This document shows, piece by piece, positions 1 to 5,691 of a stretch of DNA of 6,105 nucleotides. A model generated the notes under the pieces. It saw only the letters and a program-made list of their open reading frames with translations, had not been told where the DNA came from and made no database searches. Source of the DNA: Candidatus Bipolaricaulota bacterium (GTDB lineage Bacteria > Bipolaricaulota > Bipolaricaulia > RBG-16-55-9). The DNA lies in NCBI GenBank assembly GCA_027021605.1, contig JALUUA010000305.1, positions 1 to 6,105 on the forward strand. The letters are read 5' to 3'. Both the position numbers and the translations under genes were made by a program. Position 1 is the stretch's first letter; the number at the start of each line of letters is the position of its first letter.

Positions 1-558
1 CTCTAGGGGGAGCCAGCCGTCCACCTCGGAGCCCACGACGCGGACCTCGGCGTCCAACGCGATGAGAGCGGGGGCCAAGTCCGAGGGATGGACGGCGATG
101 CAGGGGCTCGTCCCGAAGATCGCGTGGCGATGATTTAGCCCTTCTTCGGCGTAGCACTCCTCCCCGCCCTTGAGCCAGCACTTCACGTAGGGATGGCGAT
201 AATACCAACAGCGAACCCTTTGGCAGAGGTTCCCCCCCACGGTCCCCACGTTCCGCAGTTGGGGGGTGGCCGCCTGGGAGGCCGCCTGCGCCAGCATCGG
301 GAACCTCTCGCGGACGAGGGGGTGCTCCTCCAGCTCGCTCAAAGTGGTAAGCGCCCCGATCACGACGGCGTCGTCCTCCTCGTGGATGCCCTTAAGCCCC
401 AGAGGCTTGAGGTTGACCAGCAGCTCCGGGGCGCGGATCCCCGCCTTCATCTCCGTGAGCAGATCCGTGCCCCCGGCGATCGCCTCGGCCCCCTCCTCTT
501 GGAGAAGGGCAATCGCCGTCTCCAGATCCGGCGCGTCCGCGTGCCGAAACTTCTTCAC
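1..558 (-). CDS. Molybdenum hydroxylase FAD-binding (medium, CoxM-like) subunit, C-terminus cut by window edge
   Basis: This is the FAD subunit of a xanthine oxidase-family molybdenum hydroxylase, which passes electrons from the 2Fe-2S clusters to an external acceptor. The 186 visible codons run off the left edge; family members are usually about 290-330 residues, so the C-terminal third is missing. FAD-contact motifs are visible: AGGTDL at residues 28-33 and TVGGNL at 106-111, then HPSDLAPALIALDA at 157-170. Five cysteines lie at 112, 117, 127, 135 and 153. The loop from 117 to 153 resembles the 4Fe-4S-binding insertion of PaoB/YagS and 4-hydroxybenzoyl-CoA reductase beta. The start is GTG at 558, because it has a GGAGG 7 nt upstream and the protein begins with the usual KKFRHADAPDLETAIALL-like opening. 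The start overlaps the stop of the large-subunit gene as GTGA, so translation is probably coupled. The family is near certain; the substrate is unknown. Confidence 0.94.
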   Translation of the reverse strand, partial: MKKFRHADAPDLETAIALLQEEGAEAIAGGTDLLTEMKAGIRAPELLVNLKPLGLKGIHEEDDAVVIGALTTLSELEEHPLVRERFPMLAQAASQAATPQLRNVGTVGGNLCQRVRCWYYRHPYVKCWLKGGEECYAEEGLNHRHAIFGTSPCIAVHPSDLAPALIALDAEVRVVGSEVDGWLPLE

Positions 559-2885
559 TTGTTATCCTCCCCTCGGCTCGGCTCCCCCCTCTGAAGGGCC
601 ATCAGCACACGATCCACGGTGAGCGGCAGCTCATAGACCCGAAAGCCCAGCGCGTCGGCGACGGCGTTGGCTATGGCCGCTGCCGTGGGGATAATCGGGG
701 GTTCCCCCACGCCCTTTACGCCCAAGGGGTTCGCCTCCGGATCGGGCATGTCGACCATCTCCGCCACGATATCGGGCACGTCCTCCACCGTGGGCACCTT
801 GTACGTCTCCAGGCTGGGGTTCACCACCAGCCCGCGGCGCGGGTCCTCCAGGCGCCGCTCCGTGAGGGCGTACCCGAGCCCCTGAATGACTCCCCCATAA
901 AGCTGGCTGCGGATCGTCAAGGGGTTGACCACCCGGCCCGACTCGTGGACCGCCACAATTCTCTCGACCCGAACCCGCCCCGTCTCCAAATCCACCTCCA
1001 CCCGGGCGAACTGGGCCCCGAAGGTGTTGATGTTCTTGTCCTCCGGGTTGGGCCCGCGCGCTCCCTTTCCCACGATGGTATAGTTGAGAAGCTTCTCGAA
1101 GATCGTTTGGACGGGCGTCCGCTCGCCGGAGCGGGCGTCCACGAACTCCCCCTGCTCCAAGGAGATGCGATCGCGGGGGATCTCCAGCACCTGGGCGCCC
1201 ACGTCGAGGAGCTGCGCTCGGGCGTCTTCCGCGGCGGCGCGGACCGCGGGGCCCACCGATGCTAAGGTCATGCTCCCCGCGCTTAAGGGGGAGTAGACGC
1301 CCCACTGCGTGTCCCCCAGCTCCACCCTCACCCGCTCCAGGGGGAAGCCCAGCGCTTCTGCGGCGATCTGGGCCAGCGCGGTGCGGGTCCCCGTCCCGAT
1401 GTCCTGGGTGCCCGTGATGACCGTGGCCGTCCCGTCGGGATTGATCTTGACGAGCGCGTAGGCGGGCGGGCCGCCGCTCCCGCCCCAGATCTGGCTCGCC
1501 ATCCCGAAGCCCACTCGCTTCGTCTTTGTAGATCGCGTTTTCTTGACTTCTTCCCGCTTTTCCCAGCCGATGAGCTGAGCCCCCCGCTCGTAGGCTTGCT
1601 TGAGCCCCTTGGTGGTGTAGGGCTTGTTCGTGATCGGGTCGATCTCGGCGTAGTTCTTGAGGCGCAGCTCCAGGGGATCTAAATTCAGCTTGCGGGCCAG
1701 CTCGTCCATCATGGACTCTAAAGCGAACGTTCCCTCGACGTAGCCGGGGGCGCGGAAGGCGCTGAACGGGCCCAAGTTCGTGTAGACGGAATAGTCCTCC
1801 GTCTTGAGGTTGGGGCACGAATATAAGCGCTTGGTGGGCCCGGAGGCGCTGGCGGGCCAGGCCGCGTACGCTCCCACGTTCAGAATTGACTTATGATAAA
1901 TGGCCGTAAGCCTCCCGTCTTCCTTGGCCCCCAGCTTGAGGGTTTGCACGGTGGAGGGGCGGTTGCCCGTGGCGAGATTCTCCTCAAAGCGGTCCAACAG
2001 CACCTGGACGGGGCGGCCCGTCCTCCGGGCGGCGAGGGCGGCCATCACGGTGTACTTGCCCGCTGCGTTCTTGCTCCCGAAGCCCCCGCCCATGTACTGC
2101 TTGATGACCCGCACCCGGTTGAGGGGCAACCCCAGCGCTTGAGCCACCTGAGCGCGCACCCCGAAGATGTGCTGGGTGGAGTCCCAGATCACCAGCGTAT
2201 CGCCCTCCCAGTGGGCCACGCTCCCGTGGGTCTCCATGCAGTTGTGAAGGGCGGACTGGGTGCGAAACACCCCCTCGACGACGACGTCGGCCTCCTCAAA
2301 GCCTTTCTCGAGATCGCCGCGCTCGTAGACCTCGGGGGCCCCGTTCAGCAAATTGCCGGACTCGTGGACCTTCGGGGCGTTCGGCTCCAGGGCTTTGACG
2401 GGATCGACCACGAACGGGAGGGGTTCGTACTCCACCTCGATGAGATCCAAGGCGTCGTAGCAGATCTCCTCCTCGTCGGCTACGACCAGGGCAACCTCCT
2501 CGCCCGCGTAGCGCAGGGTCCGGTCGAAGAGCTGGGTGAGGCCCATGCGCCAGGGGATCTCCGGGGCGTTCTCGGCGCTCAGAACGAGCCGGACACCGGG
2601 GAGCTTTTCGGCCTTGGAGGTGTCGATGCGTTGAATGCGGGCGTGGGGGTGGGGGCATCGCAGTATGCGCCCGTAGAGCATCCCCGGCAGTTGAATATCG
2701 TGGGTGAACTTGGCCGCTCCGGTGACGCGCTCGGGGCCGTCCACCCGCGGCTGCGGCTTTCCCACGAAGCGAAACTCCCGATCGCGGTCGGGCCCCCAGG
2801 GCGAAAGGTCCTCGCCCTCGAGGACGATGTACTCCTCGTAGAACCGACCCTCGAACTCGACTTCCGTCTTGATGACCTTGGGCAT
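555..2885 (-). CDS. Molybdenum hydroxylase molybdopterin-binding (large, CoxL/XdhB-like) subunit
   Basis: This 776-residue catalytic subunit would carry molybdopterin-cytosine dinucleotide or a similar cofactor and hydroxylate an aldehyde, N-heterocycle or aromatic substrate, or reductively dehydroxylate an aryl-CoA. The N-terminal a/b hammerhead domain begins at about residue 40 (VGKPQPRVDG, then RVTGAAKFTHDI at 53-64). Later motifs are GGGFGSK at 266-272, AFRAPG at 376-381, QDIGTGT at 494-500 and GVGEPP at 725-730; Glu728 is the expected catalytic base. The CO dehydrogenase loop AYxCSFR is absent, so this is not a form I CO dehydrogenase. By eye alignment, positions that are Gln767 and Glu802 in bovine xanthine oxidase are Ala212 and Asn273 here, which argues against a purine substrate. 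About 40 residues precede the hammerhead domain, a longer and more acidic lead than usual. The ATG at 2885 follows a GAGGG at 2895-2891 by 5 nt. It is the second gene of the operon. Confidence 0.96.
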   Translation of the reverse strand: MPKVIKTEVEFEGRFYEEYIVLEGEDLSPWGPDRDREFRFVGKPQPRVDGPERVTGAAKFTHDIQLPGMLYGRILRCPHPHARIQRIDTSKAEKLPGVRLVLSAENAPEIPWRMGLTQLFDRTLRYAGEEVALVVADEEEICYDALDLIEVEYEPLPFVVDPVKALEPNAPKVHESGNLLNGAPEVYERGDLEKGFEEADVVVEGVFRTQSALHNCMETHGSVAHWEGDTLVIWDSTQHIFGVRAQVAQALGLPLNRVRVIKQYMGGGFGSKNAAGKYTVMAALAARRTGRPVQVLLDRFEENLATGNRPSTVQTLKLGAKEDGRLTAIYHKSILNVGAYAAWPASASGPTKRLYSCPNLKTEDYSVYTNLGPFSAFRAPGYVEGTFALESMMDELARKLNLDPLELRLKNYAEIDPITNKPYTTKGLKQAYERGAQLIGWEKREEVKKTRSTKTKRVGFGMASQIWGGSGGPPAYALVKINPDGTATVITGTQDIGTGTRTALAQIAAEALGFPLERVRVELGDTQWGVYSPLSAGSMTLASVGPAVRAAAEDARAQLLDVGAQVLEIPRDRISLEQGEFVDARSGERTPVQTIFEKLLNYTIVGKGARGPNPEDKNINTFGAQFARVEVDLETGRVRVERIVAVHESGRVVNPLTIRSQLYGGVIQGLGYALTERRLEDPRRGLVVNPSLETYKVPTVEDVPDIVAEMVDMPDPEANPLGVKGVGEPPIIPTAAAIANAVADALGFRVYELPLTVDRVLMALQRGEPSRGEDNK
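566..570 (-). promoter_or_regulatory. Shine-Dalgarno supporting the GTG start of the FAD subunit
   Basis: GGAGG on the minus strand lies inside the last codons of the large-subunit gene, 7 nt before the GTG at 558. It supports the GTG start and the 4-nt gene overlap. Confidence 0.8.
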
Positions 2886-2908
2886 GGTTTCCCTCTTTTA
2901 GCGGTTTG

Positions 2909-2931
2909 CGCTGGGATCTGTGATCTCAGCG
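2909..2931 (-). promoter_or_regulatory. Intercistronic stem-loop between small- and large-subunit genes
   Basis: The inverted repeat has two 10-nt arms (2909-2918 and 2922-2931) around a 3-nt loop. The arms pair at 9 of 10 positions; in minus-strand RNA the exception is an A-C mismatch. The structure begins directly after the small-subunit stop codon at 2932-2934 and ends 13 nt before the large-subunit SD. No U-run follows, so it is not a classic intrinsic terminator. An mRNA-stabilising, processing or translation-setting element is the likeliest reading, by inference. Confidence 0.55.
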
Positions 2932-3462
2932 TTAAGACTTGAGCTTCTTCGCCGCGGCCAGCGCGGCCTCCACGATGTGGGGGTAGGCCCCGCAGCGACA
3001 CAAATTGCCCGAGACGGCGCGCTTGACGTCCTCCTCCGTGGGCTCGGGGTTTTGTTCCAGGAGAGCTTTTACGCTCAAGATCTGCCCCGGGGTGCAGAAG
3101 CCGCACTGCAGCGCGTCGTGCTCGACAAACGCCTCCTGGACGGGGTGGAGTTTTCCGTCGCGGGCGAGCCCCTCGATCGTCTCGATCTCGTGCTCTTGGC
3201 ACTCGACGGCCAACAATAAGCAGCTGTAGACGGGCTTTCCGTCCAGGAGCACGGTGCAGGCCCCGCAGGTCCCCTCGTCGCAGCCCTTCTTGGCCCCGGT
3301 GAGCCCGAGGTCGTTTCGCAGGGCGTCTAACAACGTACGTCGGGGCTCGACGCTCAGGGAGAACGTCCGTCCGTTGACGTTCAGGGTGAGAGGCACCCTC
3401 TCCGGGCCCCGGATGGAGGGAAGCTGTGCCGATTGCACCCGTGGTTCTAAAGCCTTTGCCAT
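2932..3462 (-). CDS. Molybdenum hydroxylase 2Fe-2S (small, CoxS-like) subunit
   Basis: This 176-residue iron-sulfur subunit relays electrons from the molybdenum site to FAD. The N-terminal plant-ferredoxin-type domain has cluster ligands Cys61, Cys66, Cys69 and Cys81 (GCDEGTCGACTV, then C). The C-terminal four-helix domain holds the second cluster with Cys120, Cys123, Cys155 and Cys157 (QCGFCTPG and NLCRCGAY). All eight ligands are present. The frame is open for 43 more codons upstream, but that extension has no family similarity and runs into the divergent gene. The ATG at 3462 has AAGGAGG 8 nt before it, so I chose it. The roughly 22 residues before the ferredoxin domain are somewhat longer than typical and show no twin-arginine signal. 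It is the first gene of the operon; the order small-large-medium is as I recall for the hba 4-hydroxybenzoyl-CoA reductase genes and unlike cox (medium-small-large). Confidence 0.96.
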   Translation of the reverse strand: MAKALEPRVQSAQLPSIRGPERVPLTLNVNGRTFSLSVEPRRTLLDALRNDLGLTGAKKGCDEGTCGACTVLLDGKPVYSCLLLAVECQEHEIETIEGLARDGKLHPVQEAFVEHDALQCGFCTPGQILSVKALLEQNPEPTEEDVKRAVSGNLCRCGAYPHIVEAALAAAKKLKS

Positions 3463-3465
3463 CCG

Positions 3466-3492
3466 TTGAACCTCCTTGCGGAGGAGTATACC
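3466..3492 (+). promoter_or_regulatory. Weak candidate promoter for the nuclease-like/DUF2283 pair
   Basis: TTGAAC (3466-3471, 4 of 6) and TATACC (3487-3492, 4 of 6) are separated by 15 nt, shorter than the usual 17. The -10 shares the palindromic GTATAC at 3486-3491 with the opposing promoter, so the two could not be occupied at once. Confidence is low because of the spacing. Confidence 0.25.
3471..3477 (-). promoter_or_regulatory. Shine-Dalgarno deciding the start of the 2Fe-2S subunit
   Basis: AAGGAGG on the minus strand lies 8 nt before the ATG at 3462. It selects this ATG over in-frame starts farther upstream (to 3591), which have no comparable site. Confidence 0.85.
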
Positions 3493-3514
3493 CTGGAGGG
3501 CTACCAGGGAGCAA
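3485..3514 (-). promoter_or_regulatory. Candidate sigma70-type promoter for the molybdenum hydroxylase operon
   Basis: On the minus strand, TATACT (3490-3485, 5 of 6 to the -10 consensus) is preceded by TTGCTC (3514-3509, 3 of 6 to the -35) with an 18-nt spacer. The spacer contains the inverted repeat CCCTGG-N7-CCAGGG (3491-3509, its last base touching the -35). Initiation about 7 nt past the -10 would give a very short leader that starts at the SD. The weak -35 is compatible with activator dependence. This is a prediction by eye. Confidence 0.45.
3491..3509. repeat. Inverted repeat CCCTGG-N7-CCAGGG, possible operator
   Basis: This is a perfect 6-bp inverted repeat with a 7-nt centre, lying in the spacer between the proposed -35 and -10 of the molybdenum hydroxylase operon and downstream of the possible plus-strand -10. 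Its position suits a repressor or spacer-binding regulator. It could also be bound by the DUF2283 protein or its complex, as in autoregulated toxin-antitoxin loci; that is inference. Confidence 0.4.
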
Positions 3515-3528
3515 TCCCTCTCCAAGGT

Positions 3529-3534
3529 GGAGGG
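3529..3534 (+). promoter_or_regulatory. Shine-Dalgarno deciding the start of the nuclease-like gene, within an inverted repeat
   Basis: GGAGGG lies 7 nt before the ATG at 3542 and selects it over the in-frame ATG at 3476, which sits inside the opposing gene's SD region. The site forms the right arm of an imperfect hairpin (3516-3534: CCCTC, bulged T, CCA, loop AGG, TGGAGGG) that could mask it in mRNA. Confidence 0.7.
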
Positions 3535-3541
3535 ACAGAGT

Positions 3542-3880
3542 ATGAACATTTTTGAGACAACCTCTGTCCTGAATCGAACCATTCGTCTCACGGATGTCCA
3601 ATGGAATCACATACGAGAGCGTCACCCCGAGATGGAAGACCAGCAGGACAAACTGAGGGAGACTTTGGAGAATCCCGACTTCGTGGTACACTCTGTGAGA
3701 GATGATACCTATCACTACGTCCGGAAATATGCAGAAACCCCTGTCAGCGAAAAGCACGCACTGATCGTCGTGAAGCACTTGGACAGGGATGGGTTTGTCA
3801 TTACCGCTTTCTTCGTGAGTCGAATTCGCAAGGAAGGCAAGGTGGTCGTCTATGGAAAAGAAGCTTACGATCAGCTATGA
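3542..3880 (+). CDS. Small predicted nuclease-like protein (BECR/PBECR-type fold), possible toxin
   Basis: This 112-residue soluble protein has no signal peptide or membrane segment. Visible pattern: an LTDVQW-HIRERHPEM helix at about 17-31, NPD at 44-46, a Tyr/His/Arg-rich strand YHYVRKY at 57-63, ALIVVKHL at 73-80, then FVITAFFVSRI at 85-95. From memory this resembles PBECR2-like proteins (phage relatives of the Barnase-EndoU-colicin E5/D-RelE ribonuclease fold). That would make His23, Arg25, His28, His58, Arg61 and Arg94 candidates for RNA binding or catalysis. The family assignment is inference. The following DUF2283 gene begins inside its 3' end (29-nt overlap), a layout typical of co-translated pairs. 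G+C is about 49% over 3541-3840, against about 63-65% in the flanking operons, which suggests transfer. The ATG at 3542 was chosen for its SD. A plain housekeeping protein of unknown function is the alternative. Confidence 0.82.
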   Translation: MNIFETTSVLNRTIRLTDVQWNHIRERHPEMEDQQDKLRETLENPDFVVHSVRDDTYHYVRKYAETPVSEKHALIVVKHLDRDGFVITAFFVSRIRKEGKVVVYGKEAYDQL

Positions 3881-4067
3881 CAAAGAAGCGGACGTGATGT
3901 ATCTCAGCTTTGCTGAGCCCGCTCCCGCCTATGGAGAGGAGATCGAGGAAGGGGTGTTCGTCCGCTACGATCCGGACTCGCACGCGCTCGTGGGCATCAC
4001 CATCGTCAACTTCTCCCAGAAGTTCGGCAAGAAGCCCAAAACCCTGGACGTCCCTGTGAGGGCCTAA
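3852..4067 (+). CDS. DUF2283 family protein, possible antitoxin partner
   Basis: This 71-residue protein matches the DUF2283 pattern: YDKEADVMYLSF at residues 9-20, an acidic EEIEEGVFVRYD stretch at about 29-40, and ALVGITIVNFSQKF at 45-58. The family consists of small beta-rich proteins of unproven function, often encoded beside small nuclease-like or DUF4258-like genes, from which an antitoxin role has been suspected. The start overlaps the upstream gene by 29 nt in another frame, with AAGGTGG 6 nt before the ATG inside the upstream coding sequence, so expression is probably coupled. The central lines are about 60% G+C, closer to the chromosome than its partner. It is strongly acidic in its first half, which would suit binding a basic partner. 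The family call is fairly sure; the antitoxin role is inference. Confidence 0.85.
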   Translation: MEKKLTISYDKEADVMYLSFAEPAPAYGEEIEEGVFVRYDPDSHALVGITIVNFSQKFGKKPKTLDVPVRA

Positions 4068-4078
4068 AGTTAAGTTAA

Positions 4079-4108
4079 GGATAGCGCGGCGCGTTCGGCC
4101 GTCTGTCC
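4079..4108. terminator. Weak candidate bidirectional terminator hairpin
   Basis: It lies in the 45-bp gap between the convergent DUF2283 and acyl-CoA synthetase genes. GGATAG (4079-4084) can pair with CTGTCC (4103-4108, one G-U pair), and an inner CGGC/GCCG stem is possible. There is no clear U-run on either side (TCTCTC on plus, TTAACTTAAC on minus). A terminator is expected here by position, but the structure is poor. Confidence 0.25.
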
Positions 4109-4112
4109 TCTC

Positions 4113-5621
4113 TCAAGTCCCTTCCTTCAAGCGATATTTCTGGATCTTCCCCGAGGCCGTCTTGGGTAGCTCCTGCACGAACTCGATGTAGCGCGGGTGC
4201 TTGTACGCCGCGATCTCCTTGAGACAGTGCTGCTTGATCTCCTCTTTGAGCTCCTCCGAGGGCTCGTAGCCCGGCTTCAGCACGATGAACGCCTTGACGG
4301 TCTCGCCCTTGCGCTCGTCGGGGACCCCCACCACGGCGCACTCCGCCACCGCGGGGTGCTCGTACAGAACGTGCTCGACCTCCTTGGGGTAGACGTTCAA
4401 GCCCCCGACGTTGATCATGTCCTTCACGCGATCGACGATGTAGTAGTAGCCCTCTTCGTCTTTATAGGCGAGATCCCCAGTGTGGAAGAAGCCGTCGGGT
4501 TCCATGGCCGCCCTTGTCGCTTCGGGGTTGTTGTGGTAGCCCTTCATCACCTGAGGGCCCCGGATCAGGAGCTCGCCCACCTCGCCGGGCGGGAGTTCCT
4601 CGCCCTTCTCGTTTACGATCTTGCATTCTGTCCCCTCGATGGGCCAGCCGATGGAGCCCGGCTTCCTCTTGGGGGCGGCCAAGTTCGTGTGGGTCACGGG
4701 CGATGTTTCTGTTAAACCGTAGCCCTCGTAGATGGGGACGCCCACGGCCTTCTCCCAGGCCTCCATCACGGGGACGGGCATCCGCGCCCCGCCGGAGCTG
4801 CACAATCTCAGCGACGAGAGGTCCGCCGTCTTGAGCTTGGGATGGTGCAAGAGATCGATGTAGATCGTGGGCACGGCCAAGAAATTGGTGATCTTGTGCT
4901 CCTCGATGAGCCGGAGGGCCTCGTCGGCGTCCCAGCGGACCATGGGGTAGATCGTCGATCCCCTTGTGAGGGGCGAGAGCATCAGCACGGTCATCCCCGT
5001 GATGTGGAACATGGGGATCGGCACCAACAACCGATCCTCCTCGGGCGCGAGGGGGAAGAGCTTGGTGACGGCCTTGACGTTGGAGATGAGGTTCCCGTGG
5101 GTGAGGAGCACGCCCTTGGGGCGGCCCGTGGTGCCGCTGGTGTAGGGCTGCAGGGCGACGTCCTCATCTTCGCGATCCACGAAGAGAGGGCTTGAGGCAA
5201 GAAGCTCGCGGAAGCGGGTGTGGGGGCTCTCGCCGCCCACGGTCACGATCTTCACGTCGTGGTCGGCTTCCTCGACGGCCTTTTCCATCTCTTGGAGGAG
5301 GGGCAGGGGGCCGATGAGGAGCTTGGCTTGGGAGTCGTTGAGCTGATAGGCGATCTCGCGGGCGCGCAGCTGCGGGTTCATGGGGGTGGGCACGGCCCCG
5401 GCCTTGAAGATGCCCCAGATGGCGACCACGAACTGGGGGAGGTTCGGGAGATAGACGGCCACCCGGTCGTCGGGCCGGATGCCCAACTTCTGCAGCCCCC
5501 CCGCGAAGCGGGCGGTCGCGTCGGCCAGCTCCGCGTAGGTGATCTCTTGTCCCTCGAAGACGATCGCCGGGCGCTCCCCGTGCTTCTGCGCCGCTTCGTC
5601 CAGCAGCTGGGCTAGGTTCAT
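4113..5621 (-). CDS. Long-chain-type fatty acyl-CoA synthetase (AMP-forming)
   Basis: This 502-residue soluble ANL-superfamily ligase would convert a carboxylic acid, ATP and CoA to an acyl-CoA via an acyl-adenylate. Core motifs are complete: P-loop YTSGTTGRPKG at 160-170, YGLTETSP at 301-308, TGD at 381-383, hinge region with VDRVKDMINVGGLNVYPKEVE at about 396-416, and catalytic lysine Lys492 in PKTASGKIQK at 486-495. The sequence looks most like LcfB/FadD-type fatty acyl-CoA ligases of about 510 residues (for example RLCSSGGARMP at 272-282 and RKPGSIGWP at 319-327), but chain length cannot be read by eye and medium-chain or aryl acids remain possible. A GTG 15 nt upstream (5636) is in frame but overlaps the GGAGG itself, so the ATG at 5621, 8 nt after that SD, is the start. 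It follows the iron-sulfur protein gene by 70 nt on the same strand. Confidence 0.95.
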   Translation of the reverse strand: MNLAQLLDEAAQKHGERPAIVFEGQEITYAELADATARFAGGLQKLGIRPDDRVAVYLPNLPQFVVAIWGIFKAGAVPTPMNPQLRAREIAYQLNDSQAKLLIGPLPLLQEMEKAVEEADHDVKIVTVGGESPHTRFRELLASSPLFVDREDEDVALQPYTSGTTGRPKGVLLTHGNLISNVKAVTKLFPLAPEEDRLLVPIPMFHITGMTVLMLSPLTRGSTIYPMVRWDADEALRLIEEHKITNFLAVPTIYIDLLHHPKLKTADLSSLRLCSSGGARMPVPVMEAWEKAVGVPIYEGYGLTETSPVTHTNLAAPKRKPGSIGWPIEGTECKIVNEKGEELPPGEVGELLIRGPQVMKGYHNNPEATRAAMEPDGFFHTGDLAYKDEEGYYYIVDRVKDMINVGGLNVYPKEVEHVLYEHPAVAECAVVGVPDERKGETVKAFIVLKPGYEPSEELKEEIKQHCLKEIAAYKHPRYIEFVQELPKTASGKIQKYRLKEGT

Positions 5622-5629
5622 CGCTCTCC

Positions 5630-5634
5630 CCTCC
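5630..5634 (-). promoter_or_regulatory. Shine-Dalgarno deciding the acyl-CoA synthetase start
   Basis: GGAGG on the minus strand lies 8 nt before the ATG at 5621. The longer in-frame GTG start at 5636 overlaps this SD and has no site of its own, so it is rejected. Confidence 0.8.
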
Positions 5635-5691
5635 ACACAGAGCTTTAATCTTTGCTTATCTTAGGCGATCGCGCTCTTGTCCCGCAAGCGC

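Noticed and set aside
631..1818. 395-codon open frame on the minus strand inside the large-subunit gene
   Set aside because: Out-of-frame shadow of the molybdopterin subunit, rich in Arg/Gly/Pro/Ala as expected for a G+C-rich shifted frame; no family motifs.
1893..2942. 349-codon open frame on the plus strand
   Set aside because: Antisense shadow of the large-subunit gene with low-complexity Gly/Leu/Asp/His composition and no recognisable domain.
3471..3484. CCTCC-TTGC-GGAGG hairpin as a translational switch for the 2Fe-2S subunit
   Set aside because: If transcription starts about 7 nt past the TATACT box, half of this stem is not in the transcript. It may still matter at the DNA level.
3463..3591. 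43-codon N-terminal extension of the 2Fe-2S subunit
   Set aside because: No family similarity, overlaps the divergent gene, and the internal ATG at 3462 has an excellent SD.
2579..3778. 399-codon minus-strand open frame spanning the small subunit and the divergent gene
   Set aside because: Shifted frame across two well-supported genes; no motifs and no SD.
4075..4341. 88-codon minus-strand open frame at the 3' end of the acyl-CoA synthetase
   Set aside because: Shifted-frame shadow of the synthetase C-terminal domain; Arg/Gly-rich and without motifs.
5658..5691. Hairpin GCGCTTG-CGGGA-CAAGAGCGC (5691-5671) and TTGCGG-N18-TAAGAT promoter-like match upstream of the acyl-CoA synthetase
   Set aside because: The stem needs a 2-nt bulge and no U-run follows, so it is not a convincing terminator. 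The promoter boxes match consensus poorly (3 and 4 of 6). The 70-nt spacer is compatible with simple co-transcription.
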